Part shown: positions 1 to 5,659 of the stretch, in pieces | How positions within the stretch are numbered: position 1 is the first letter of the stretch | Layout: every line of letters starts with the position of its first letter | NCBI GenBank assembly: GCA_016839655.1 | Contig: JAEOTW010000189.1 | Location: 1 to 9,005, forward strand | Length of the DNA: 9,005 nt | Direction of reading: 5' to 3' | From: Promethearchaeota archaeon | Lineage (GTDB): Archaea > Asgardarchaeota > Lokiarchaeia > Sigynarchaeales > SOKP01 | Position numbers and translations under genes: made by a program | Notes under the pieces: model-generated | What the model was told of the DNA's origin: nothing | Seen by the model: the letters and a program-made list of their open reading frames with translations, nothing else | The model's database searches: none

Positions 1-452
1 TTAAATATACCTAAACCTATATTGGAAATTCCCGAGTAAAATAAAGTAACGACTAAAATTGGATGAAGATTTAATGGTAAATACACAAACAACAGAAATA
101 TAGCCCCCATAAATAAACTTGACAATGGGCCAACTATTGAAATGACTATTTCCGATTTAGGTGTTTTTGGTTCTTCTTCAATTTTTGAGACACCTCCGAA
201 CAGATATAACTCAATTTCACTTACTTTAAGTCCATACTTTTGGGCTACTAACGAATGACTTAACTCATGAACTAAGATGGAAAACAGTAGAATTAAACCG
301 CCAGCTAATCCAACAATTATTAAGTCAAGCAATGAAGCACTGGGAAATATTAAATTATAAAAGCTAGCTGAATAAAACCCAACCAAAGCTATAATTAAAA
401 CTGTCGAAAAATGGAGTTTTATATCAATGTCATAAATTTTAGCTATTTTTAT
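1..452 (-). CDS. Site-2 protease family (M50) membrane metalloprotease, C-terminal part outside the window
   Basis: This is an intramembrane zinc metalloprotease of the M50 (site-2 protease) family, which cleaves membrane-embedded substrates such as anchored regulators. About 150 residues are in the window. The N-terminus (KIAKIYDIDIKLHFS) matches the usual short amphipathic start before the first membrane helix (about residues 17-35). A second helix (about 44-61) leads into HELSH at residues 62-66, the HExxH zinc motif. A further hydrophobic stretch follows after the GPLSSLFMG segment (near residue 105). The second metal site (usually NxxPxxPLDGG) would lie past position 1. No ATG, GTG or TTG occurs before residue 23, which is a TTG inside the first helix. 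The reading frame opens after a TAA, and GAGGT at 460-464 sits 7 nt before an ATA at 450-452, so I take ATA as the start. The family assignment is firm; the start is an inference. Confidence 0.85.
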   Translation of the reverse strand, partial: MKIAKIYDIDIKLHFSTVLIIALVGFYSASFYNLIFPSASLLDLIIVGLAGGLILLFSILVHELSHSLVAQKYGLKVSEIELYLFGGVSKIEEEPKTPKSEIVISIVGPLSSLFMGAIFLLFVYLPLNLHPILVVTLFYSGISNIGLGIF

Positions 453-487
453 ATTCTTAACCTCTTTTTATTTTAGATTTCCAAGCT

Positions 488-498
488 AAATATAATAA
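488..498 (-). promoter_or_regulatory. TATA-like box of the site-2 protease gene
   Basis: On the minus strand this reads TTATTATATTTAG, an archaeal TATA-like element. It lies about 25-30 nt before a plausible transcription start near 465, which would give a leader of about 13 nt just holding the GAGGT ribosome binding site. The background is very AT-rich, so this is a position-based suggestion. Confidence 0.35.
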
Positions 499-560
499 TT
501 CAGTTATTAATTCTCTTTTATTACAAAATTTAATATAATTGGGATTGCAGTCTATATTTT

Positions 561-595
561 AAAAAAAAGTATAATTTTAGGTTATAGGAAAAAAA
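561..595 (-). terminator. Poly-U terminator of the 665-2472 operon
   Basis: Read on the minus strand, two T runs (seven T at 589-595 and eight T at 561-568) lie 70-105 nt past the stop of the last operon gene. Archaeal transcription commonly ends at U-rich tracts without a hairpin. The rest of 453-664 contains no ORF that I can support. Confidence 0.4.
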
Positions 596-664
596 GTCGG
601 ATTATTAAATATTGGGGTAAAAATTAATCGAATTTCTTATATTCTTTCATGTTAAATTTTGTAG

Positions 665-904
665 TCATAAATCTCTCAGTCCAAACCTAAATTTATCAGG
701 ATTTAAAAAGTAAAATCCAAGTGATTTTCTCCATAGATTTTCTTCTCTTTGTTTTTGAATCAAATCAATTTCAGGTAATATTTCTATTACTAATTTAAAG
801 CTGTTTAATGGATTTTTTTTACTACTAGATTCATAATTCTGGGGAGAAATTTCTGCCAAATTTAATTCATCTTTCCCATATATAGGTTTTTCACTTATAG
901 TCAT
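665..904 (-). CDS. Small hypothetical protein, last gene of the Fe-S operon
   Basis: This encodes a 79-residue, charged, soluble-looking protein that I do not recognise. It has no cysteines, no signal peptide and no membrane helix. The C-terminal half (about residues 37-79) is rich in hydrophobic and aromatic residues and ends RFGLRDL. I start it at the ATG at 902-904, because the in-frame GTG three codons upstream is part of the AAGGTG ribosome binding site, leaving a 6-nt spacer. The start is 28 nt after the stop of the TIGR04076-like gene, so the two are very probably co-transcribed, and it is the last gene before a poly-T tract. Its function can only be guessed from the redox-protein neighbours. 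Confidence 0.6.
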   Translation of the reverse strand: MTISEKPIYGKDELNLAEISPQNYESSSKKNPLNSFKLVIEILPEIDLIQKQREENLWRKSLGFYFLNPDKFRFGLRDL

Positions 905-932
905 AACTAGCACCTTCTTTTCTTTTTGTTAT

Positions 933-1364
933 TTAGACTTCTTTTCTTTCCATTACTTTCAATTCCATAACAATTTGGCCCCATCCACCACATTTTATTC
1001 CTACATCAAAGCAACTTGCTCTCTTAAAACGCATATTATTTGGATTTACACCAGCCATTAATAATTCACCCGCTGCAAATATCAGTTTGTCTAGTTCTGC
1101 CAATGCATAAATACATATCTTTTTAGGGCTGAGTTTTGTTAGAAGATTCCCTGAACCATCAAAATAAAATTTATCTCCAATTTTATGTTGGCTATTGCAC
1201 CCATGAGATTCTACTACTTCAATAACAAAAGTTTTTCCAAGAAATTTTAATGAATTGGATAAGACATCATGATTACGGGGATTTTCAAGAAATAACTCTA
1301 ATTCTTCAGGATTATAATTAAAATTTTTCCTGATATTTTCTTTCATTTCATCACTAATTTTCAT
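933..1364 (-). CDS. TIGR04076-like small cysteine protein
   Basis: This is a 143-residue protein. Residues 44-135 resemble the TIGR04076 family, small proteins of unknown function common in anaerobes: a strand (TFVIEVVES), a Cys (C56), HKIGDKF at 60-66, then KICIYALAEL with C84 and a final Cys-containing block (C118, C125, CGGWG). The four cysteines could bind a metal or a cluster, but no standard ferredoxin motif is present. The first 43 residues are a helical extension not typical of the short family members. The start is the ATG at 1362-1364; GAGGTGAT ends 4 nt upstream, and the in-frame GTG at 1371-1373 belongs to that site. The gene overlaps the end of the upstream Fe-S protein gene by 11 nt, so translation is probably coupled and the two products may act together. 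The family call comes from memory of the motif pattern. Confidence 0.7.
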   Translation of the reverse strand: MKISDEMKENIRKNFNYNPEELELFLENPRNHDVLSNSLKFLGKTFVIEVVESHGCNSQHKIGDKFYFDGSGNLLTKLSPKKICIYALAELDKLIFAAGELLMAGVNPNNMRFKRASCFDVGIKCGGWGQIVMELKVMERKEV

Positions 1365-2472
1365 ATGTATCACCTCTTTTTTCCGCTTGAGCTAATTCTG
1401 CTTTTGCATTCATAATTGCTAAATAGGTTTCTTTTGTATTCGAAGGTGGTATTACTTCTAACTCGTTCTTTTCCAGCTTTATCGCTTCTTCAGGGCAAGT
1501 AGGAACGCAAACTCCACATCCAATACATTTTTCCAGTTCTATCTCACTTAATCCATCGGATATGATTATAGCATCCATATTACATCTTTCTTCGCAAGTT
1601 CCACATCCTACACATAATTCGACATCAATCTCTGCATGGAAGTTTGTAGCAAAAAGTCTCGCAGGATTATCAAAACGTTTTTGATTTGTTAAAATTTCAC
1701 AACAACAGCCACAACAATTACAAATTACAAACGGTTTTTGAGAATTAGATGGTTGAGGGACTAACCCAACCTCTTCAAACTCTTTTATTAGCTCATAGGC
1801 ATTTTCTTTGGATATAAACTCCGCTTCTCCTTTTTCATAGAACGTCTTAGCTGCAGATCCAAAAGTCATACATGTTTTTCTTAGATCGGTTTTTTTACAA
1901 GGATCCCCGATTATATCATGAGCATTACGACAAATGCAATCCATTATTCCAATATGACTTGCCTTATCTATTATATCTCGAATTTGATCATAGGAAGCAA
2001 TATTCATGTCTACTGGAATAGCTTTCTCAATTGGAATAGTGCGAAGTTGAGGTATACCTGAAATGTTATATTCCTTTTCAAAATACGCTTCTTTAAAATA
2101 CTGTAAGACACTTTTTACTAACTCCGGAGTTAGGCGACCTAATTGGAACTCGTAAATACCGGGAACAAAAGGAGCCAACAGAAATAATTTTTCGTCATTA
2201 TTCAATGCTCTTATAATAGTCCCTTTTTCATACATTGTTTCTAATTTTTTTTCTAATTCTTCCAACGAAAAACCATTATTTCTTAACATACGATGAATTT
2301 TTTTAAGCTTTTGTGGTGTAAAATTGAGTTTCAAGGCCAATCGCGCTTCTTCTTCAGTGAATAATAATTTTAATAATTCAAGTTCGACCCCAGAATTAGT
2401 AGTTGGAAGTCCTACGGGCATTTTATTAATATGGTCCAACAATTCAAAATAAGCACTATTTGTTTCACTCAT
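1354..2472 (-). CDS. Multi-cluster 4Fe-4S protein with N-terminal helical domain
   Basis: This is a 372-residue cytosolic iron-sulfur protein of a type widespread in anaerobic bacteria and archaea and usually annotated only as 4Fe-4S binding protein. Residues 1-130 are helical and cysteine-free, with a winged-helix-like section around 30-90. A middle Cys domain carries C179, C181, C192 and C201, then a dense CNCCGCCC block at 251-258 that could bind one or more clusters. The C-terminus is a two-cluster ferredoxin: C287, C290, C293, C297 and C316, C319, C322, C326, the last followed by Pro. It probably carries electrons to or from an unidentified partner. The ATG at 2472 is preceded by GGTGA with an 8-nt spacer, and a TATA-like box lies about 40 nt upstream. 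It is the first gene of a three-gene operon, divergent from a TrmB-family regulator. The physiological reaction cannot be read from the sequence. Confidence 0.88.
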   Translation of the reverse strand: MSETNSAYFELLDHINKMPVGLPTTNSGVELELLKLLFTEEEARLALKLNFTPQKLKKIHRMLRNNGFSLEELEKKLETMYEKGTIIRALNNDEKLFLLAPFVPGIYEFQLGRLTPELVKSVLQYFKEAYFEKEYNISGIPQLRTIPIEKAIPVDMNIASYDQIRDIIDKASHIGIMDCICRNAHDIIGDPCKKTDLRKTCMTFGSAAKTFYEKGEAEFISKENAYELIKEFEEVGLVPQPSNSQKPFVICNCCGCCCEILTNQKRFDNPARLFATNFHAEIDVELCVGCGTCEERCNMDAIIISDGLSEIELEKCIGCGVCVPTCPEEAIKLEKNELEVIPPSNTKETYLAIMNAKAELAQAEKRGDTYEN

Positions 2473-2510
2473 TTAGTATTTCACCATTTTGTGTAAAATA
2501 AAAAAAAACT

Positions 2511-2520
2511 CTTTATAATT
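2511..2520 (-). promoter_or_regulatory. TATA-like box of the Fe-S operon
   Basis: On the minus strand this reads AATTATAAAG, a good archaeal TATA element. Its centre lies about 43 nt before the ATG at 2472. This puts transcription initiation near 2488-2490 and leaves a leader of about 16-18 nt that just contains the GGTGA site. The element is nearly symmetric and might also serve the divergent regulator gene. Confidence 0.5.
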
Positions 2521-2535
2521 GTTAATCGATCAAAA

Positions 2536-2564
2536 ACAACTAGATTTAAGTTGTAATTCGAATT
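2536..2564. promoter_or_regulatory. Candidate operator: two adjacent inverted repeats in a divergent promoter region
   Basis: ACAACT (2536-2541) and AGTTGT (2549-2554) form an inverted repeat with a 7-nt spacer. The perfect 10-bp palindrome AATTCGAATT follows directly at 2555-2564. Both lie between the TATA-like box and the start of the TrmB-family gene, where binding could block its own transcription. TrmB-family proteins bind as dimers to inverted repeats of about this size and often regulate themselves and a divergent neighbour. Short AT-rich palindromes also arise by chance, so this is a suggestion. Confidence 0.35.
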
Positions 2565-2575
2565 GATGAATAGTG

Positions 2576-3484
2576 ATGTCTGATTACTTATTGGAAGACC
2601 TAAAAGAATTTTTGAACGACGCAAATCTTTCTACATATGAAATAAATGCGTATATTGCACTTTTAACATCTTCAAAAGTGAATCCTCCTTCTGCTAGACA
2701 AATTTCTTCAGGATCAGGTGTCCCAAGTGGTAGAATTTATGAAGTTTTGGAGGACTTAAATACTAAAGGATTAATTGAAATCGTTGAATCGCGTCCGAAG
2801 AAATATAAAGTCTATTCTCTGAACAAAGGGTTGGATAATTTAATTAAGTATCAATCTTCTGAAACTAAAAGAAAAATTGATTACCTTCACAATAGGGCAA
2901 AACAGCTTGAATCCGATTTGTATAAAGCTGATATTTTTATTCATAAAGAACCTTCAAAAATATTTTGGTCAACAGCCTTCGGTACTCAGTCAATTCTCTC
3001 ATTATATGCAAAATATATCAACGAAGCTAAAGAAGAGATCATTTTTAATGAATTTGTCAATAAAAGCACCTTGAAAGTATTACCCTTTGGAAGAGTAATT
3101 TATGAACCTATAAGAATAGCAATCGAACGAGGCGTAACTGTTAGGGATCTTTGGTCTTTCGAGTATGATGAGCGTCCACTTTCTAAGGAAGAACAAATTC
3201 AAAATGCTAATACCTTCAAAGAAATAATTAAGATTCAAGAAGATCTTTATGATTTATCTCCTAATTTACCAGGGTTCAAAATGAAGTATATTTTCCATAG
3301 AACACCAACTTATTTTGATATATTCGATAAGAGGAGAATTGTTTTTAAACTACAAAATCCTCTAAAGCCATATCAGATTTTTGCCACTATGAATGTGGTG
3401 GATCCTAAATTAGCAAAAGATTTAAGAGCTAAATTCCTCCAAATGTGGACATTTGACGCTCTTGATGCAAAGTCGTTTCTATAA
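2576..3484 (+). CDS. TrmB-family transcriptional regulator
   Basis: This is a 302-residue DNA-binding regulator. Residues 7-85 form the TrmB-type winged helix: LSTYEINAYIALL (first helix), the recognition region ISSGSGVPSGRIYEVLEDL, then the wing (KGLIEIVESRPKKYKVYSL). A coiled helix follows (about 90-120), as in related proteins where it forms the dimer. Residues 120-302 are a sensor-like domain resembling the phospholipase-D-like fold common in archaeal TrmB proteins (SILSLYAKYINEAKEEIIF), but I see no catalytic HKD motif, so it probably binds a ligand or partner. GTG at 2573 immediately before this ATG is an alternative start, and no separated Shine-Dalgarno motif is visible, so the transcript may have a short or no leader. 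Its position between two Fe-S-containing operons makes a redox or lipid signal plausible. The ligand is unknown. Confidence 0.85.
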   Translation: MSDYLLEDLKEFLNDANLSTYEINAYIALLTSSKVNPPSARQISSGSGVPSGRIYEVLEDLNTKGLIEIVESRPKKYKVYSLNKGLDNLIKYQSSETKRKIDYLHNRAKQLESDLYKADIFIHKEPSKIFWSTAFGTQSILSLYAKYINEAKEEIIFNEFVNKSTLKVLPFGRVIYEPIRIAIERGVTVRDLWSFEYDERPLSKEEQIQNANTFKEIIKIQEDLYDLSPNLPGFKMKYIFHRTPTYFDIFDKRRIVFKLQNPLKPYQIFATMNVVDPKLAKDLRAKFLQMWTFDALDAKSFL

Positions 3485-3703
3485 ATCCCACGCAGAATGT
3501 CTTAAAATTGCGTTTGTAGGACATACATCTTGACAAGCCATGCAATCAGTACATGCGCCAATATTTTCTGCTATGACTTTACCATCTACTAACTCATAGA
3601 CTTCTACAGGACAAACATTAATACAGTCCTCAGCGCCTATACATCTATCTAAATCTATTTCAACCCAATACTCTCCTTCTTCCCATCTTTTAATATTGAC
3701 CAT
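3479..3703 (-). CDS. Two-cluster ferredoxin lacking one cluster I ligand
   Basis: This is a 74-residue bacterial-type ferredoxin, a small soluble electron carrier. The second motif is complete: C51, C54, C57, C61 followed by Pro. The first reads C21, A24, C27, C31 followed by Pro, so the usual second cysteine is alanine. By the known cross-ligation of such proteins, cluster I would keep C21, C27 and C61, which predicts a 3Fe-4S cluster or a 4Fe-4S cluster with a non-Cys ligand (D26 or E25 are close). The start is the ATG at 3701-3703, 4 nt after AGTGAT; the in-frame GTG at 3710-3712 is part of that site. It is the third gene of the SCP2/GDPD operon, 34 nt after the GDPD-like stop, so it may supply electrons to that pathway. 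Its stop codon adjoins that of the convergent regulator gene, giving a 6-bp overlap. Confidence 0.9.
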   Translation of the reverse strand: MVNIKRWEEGEYWVEIDLDRCIGAEDCINVCPVEVYELVDGKVIAENIGACTDCMACQDVCPTNAILRHSAWDL

Positions 3704-3737
3704 AATTATCACTATTCATTTAAAAAAAGTATTAAGA

Positions 3738-4502
3738 TTAAGTATAGATTAATTCTGCCTGAATCTCATCTCTGATTTTCAATACTCTCTCAGGTAAATT
3801 CGAAAATACAGCATCGACGTATTCTCCGTTATGCTTCATACTAAGGAAATTCGTAATTGACCTTTCAAACAGGATACCCCATATATAAAACTTAAAACCC
3901 AAATCTTTGACTTTCCTAAACAAATCATAGGTTGCGTAATTAAAATTGACATTAATTCCTTGGATATTAAGTTTTCTCATATTCTCCAATTCTAAATGCT
4001 CCTCTTGAATATTTGAATGCTTTAAGAAAATAGAATTAACTAATGTTAAGTCTTGATTAAACTCTCTAATCTCAGAAAAGATAGCAGGAAGAGGGTGAGG
4101 GTACAAGGAGGGTTTTCCAATTTCTAATTTATCAATCAAATTAAATTCTTCAGCAAGTTCAATTATTTTTATGCCTACTTCAGGTTCAGTTATGTCAATG
4201 TTATATTTTATATCATATTTTCTAAATCCTATAAAAACTTCACGGAGAGTTGGAATTGTCTCACCATTCTCTAATTTAAACTCTTTAATTTCATCGATTG
4301 TTAATTTATTCATTAAAACATCATTCCCATTTCTTTTGAGACTTTGATAAAAACTTAGAACAATTTCCTTGTCTCTTGATAGTTTGGCCTCAGTTTTTAA
4401 ACCATCGACCCCCATATCAATTGCATTCTGAAATGAAGAGAATGTGTTTTGTACACCTGTAAATCCAGAGCCTCTATGACCCCAAATAAATGTTCTATGC
4501 AA
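3738..4502 (-). CDS. Glycerophosphodiester phosphodiesterase-like protein, active site degenerate
   Basis: This 254-residue protein has the GDPD TIM-barrel fold, a family that hydrolyses glycerophosphodiesters to glycerol 3-phosphate and an alcohol. The order of motifs is clear: WGHRG (7-11), VQNTFSSFQNAIDMGVDGLK (17-36), IPTLREVF (83-90), YNIDI (100-104), FYIWGI and VDAVFSNLPERV near the end. The key residues are mostly changed. H9 and R10 of the first motif are kept, but the usual Glu of PENT is Q18, the Glu and Asp metal ligands are K36 and E38, and the second catalytic His (HD motif) is F51. It is therefore probably not a normal metal-dependent GDPD; a binding role or altered chemistry is more likely. 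The TTG start at 4500-4502 has GGAGGTG 7 nt upstream, inside the SCP2 gene, and overlaps that gene by 8 nt, so translation is coupled. There is no signal peptide, so it should be cytosolic. Confidence 0.82.
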   Translation of the reverse strand: MHRTFIWGHRGSGFTGVQNTFSSFQNAIDMGVDGLKTEAKLSRDKEIVLSFYQSLKRNGNDVLMNKLTIDEIKEFKLENGETIPTLREVFIGFRKYDIKYNIDITEPEVGIKIIELAEEFNLIDKLEIGKPSLYPHPLPAIFSEIREFNQDLTLVNSIFLKHSNIQEEHLELENMRKLNIQGINVNFNYATYDLFRKVKDLGFKFYIWGILFERSITNFLSMKHNGEYVDAVFSNLPERVLKIRDEIQAELIYT

Positions 4503-5034
4503 CAGTTAACACCTCCAGTTCCTTATTAATTTCTAAACCTAATTTAAGAAGATCAAAATAAACTACTACATATTGAAGGTCTCCCTCTACTTTAACATTT
4601 CCCGCTAAAAACTCACTATATGCATCTACATTTCCAAGAAGAATTTGATTCATTGTCTTTTGAGGACAGGTTATGGAGATATTTGCCCCTTCTATTTCAC
4701 CTTTCCCACACTTAAATTCTCCTTCTCCAAAAACCACCCAATATTTAAAGTCTGAATTGTGTAATTTTGTTTGCACTATATTCTTTTTGAAAAACCCCAA
4801 TTCTTGATAAAATTCATCGTTTTCTTCTGCTAATTGCTCAAGAGCTTTGCTTGATTTCATGATCCTTTTATTAACACAACAATTTTCACATAAAAATTCA
4901 CTTAATGACATCGTTCCACAATTTTCCATATAACATTCCCACTGATTTGTTTCATGATTAACTGTAATACTATATCCGCATTGGAGTGGCAGAGTTTCAA
5001 CTACTTTACCACAACCGCTACATTTTAAACTCAT
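4495..5034 (-). CDS. Zinc-ribbon / SCP2 sterol-carrier-like fusion protein
   Basis: This is a 179-residue cytosolic protein with two parts. Residues 1-55 are a Cys-rich zinc-binding region (C5-x2-C8, C19, C34, C39, C49, C52, C53). Residues about 78-172 fit the SCP2 lipid-transfer fold: a beta-rich section (FKYWVVFGEGEFKCGKGEIE), then NISITCPQKTMNQILLGNVD and the typical AYSEFLAGNVKVEGDL (138-153) before a last helix. SCP2 domains hold lipids or acyl chains in a hydrophobic tunnel. The zinc ribbon might mediate protein contacts. The ATG start has GGTGAT with a 6-nt spacer. It is the first gene of an operon with the GDPD-like and ferredoxin genes, which fits a lipid-related job. The SCP2 call is good; the ligand is unknown. 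Confidence 0.82.
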   Translation of the reverse strand: MSLKCSGCGKVVETLPLQCGYSITVNHETNQWECYMENCGTMSLSEFLCENCCVNKRIMKSSKALEQLAEENDEFYQELGFFKKNIVQTKLHNSDFKYWVVFGEGEFKCGKGEIEGANISITCPQKTMNQILLGNVDAYSEFLAGNVKVEGDLQYVVVYFDLLKLGLEINKELEVLTVA

Positions 5035-5254
5035 TTTAATATCACCATTTTTGCTTATATTTACATATCACATGAATTCCACTAAAAACTAAGATTATTA
5101 AAAATCCTCATTATTTTTTAAGCAAAAAAGAGGAAAATTAATAATTTACCTAATGGATTTTGTGAAAATATGTTATAAGATATTATGGCGAATACAAAAT
5201 CCTATGATATTAGCTCAAACACCCCATTAAAATCAATTTATTTCTAAAATTAAA

Positions 5255-5279
5255 AATTACTCACCCTCTGGGGGTAATT
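5255..5279. promoter_or_regulatory. Inverted repeat able to form a hairpin
   Basis: AATTAC (5255-5260) and GTAATT (5274-5279) are perfect inverted arms. An inner CCC/GGG pairing (5264-5266 with 5271-5273, for example) can extend the stem around a short loop. It is the only GC-rich patch in this AT-rich gap. It sits next to another palindrome and upstream of a TATA-like box, so a regulator-binding site is more likely than a terminator, as no plus-strand gene precedes it. Confidence 0.4.
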
Positions 5280-5300
5280 AAAGTTTGGACTCCAAATTTT
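5280..5300. promoter_or_regulatory. Near-perfect 21-bp palindrome, candidate operator
   Basis: TTTGGA (5284-5289), a central C at 5290 and TCCAAA (5291-5296) form a perfect 13-bp palindrome. The symmetry extends to 5280-5300 with a single mismatch (G5283 against T5297). It abuts the TATA-like box of the 54-residue Cys-rich ORF, where a bound protein could block or recruit the transcription machinery. A run of T follows, so an RNA hairpin is possible, but no plus-strand gene lies upstream to be terminated. Confidence 0.5.
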
Positions 5301-5311
5301 TTATTTAAAAA
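5299..5311 (+). promoter_or_regulatory. TATA-like box of the Cys-rich ORF
   Basis: TTTATTTAAAAAG is a good archaeal TATA-like element. Its centre lies about 30 nt before the ATG at 5337. Archaeal transcription starts about 25 nt past the box, so the mRNA would begin at or a few nt before the start codon. That fits the absence of any Shine-Dalgarno motif there. Confidence 0.5.
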
Positions 5312-5336
5312 GAACAAGGTTTATTGCATAATAATC

Positions 5337-5501
5337 ATGACAAGTGAAATTGATAAGTTTCCTGAAAATGATCTGTTTTCATGTCCCTTTATTCACCTTT
5401 GCGTCTTGCCAAAGAACGAGCATTGTCATATCTCACGATGTAAAGTGTGCTCTGAATACATTCAGAAATGCAAGGGTTTAAAGTCAAATCATCTCTACTA
5501 A
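5337..5501 (+). CDS. Small Cys/His-rich protein, probably leaderless
   Basis: This is a 54-residue ORF with six cysteines and three nearby histidines in its C-terminal two thirds: C16-x5-C22-x7-C30-x4-C35-x2-C38-x6-C45, with H20, H29 and H31. Such spacing suggests a small metal-binding domain (zinc or an iron-sulfur cluster), but I do not recognise the family. Support for a real gene is indirect yet consistent: Cys density far above chance, normal codon use, and a TATA-like box about 30 nt upstream that predicts a leaderless transcript. A strong palindrome lies next to that box. There is no ribosome binding site and no membrane segment. It is divergent from the zinc-ribbon/SCP2 operon, itself Cys-rich, so shared control is possible. 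The alternative is a chance short ORF. Confidence 0.6.
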   Translation: MTSEIDKFPENDLFSCPFIHLCVLPKNEHCHISRCKVCSEYIQKCKGLKSNHLY

Positions 5502-5603
5502 ATAATATATTGTCACTACTATCTTCAAATAATACTTACCTATAAAATTGAAAATAAATTAGATTATTAAACCATCCCTGAATCTATTCTGGATAATTAA
5601 TAA

Positions 5604-5615
5604 TTTATATTTTTA
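5604..5615 (+). promoter_or_regulatory. TATA-like box of the DUF401 gene
   Basis: TTTATATTTTTA lies about 50 nt before the ATG at 5660. Transcription would start near 5635-5640, giving a leader of roughly 20-25 nt without a recognisable Shine-Dalgarno motif. The region is AT-rich, so the confidence is limited. Confidence 0.35.
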
Positions 5616-5659
5616 ATAAAAAATTCAATGCATTATCAAATACATTCAGTTTCAATGAT

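Larger units (their letters stand above)
5035..5336. other. 302-bp divergent intergenic region
   Basis: This gap separates the SCP2 operon (minus) from the 54-residue Cys-rich ORF (plus). Beyond the elements listed separately (hairpin 5255-5279, palindrome 5280-5300, TATA-like box 5299-5311), it holds a weak minus-strand TATA candidate around 5094-5104. The longest ATG frame I find is 25 codons from 5154, without a ribosome binding site, and I do not call it. Confidence 0.5.

Noticed and set aside
2877..3074. 65-codon plus-strand ORF inside the regulator gene
   Set aside because: It lies wholly within the well-supported TrmB-family gene in another frame.
5154..5231. 25-codon plus-strand ORF in the divergent gap
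   Set aside because: Very short, with no ribosome binding site or family pattern.
5284..5302. Intrinsic terminator (hairpin plus T run)
   Set aside because: No plus-strand gene lies upstream in the gap, and the element abuts a TATA-like box, so an operator fits better.
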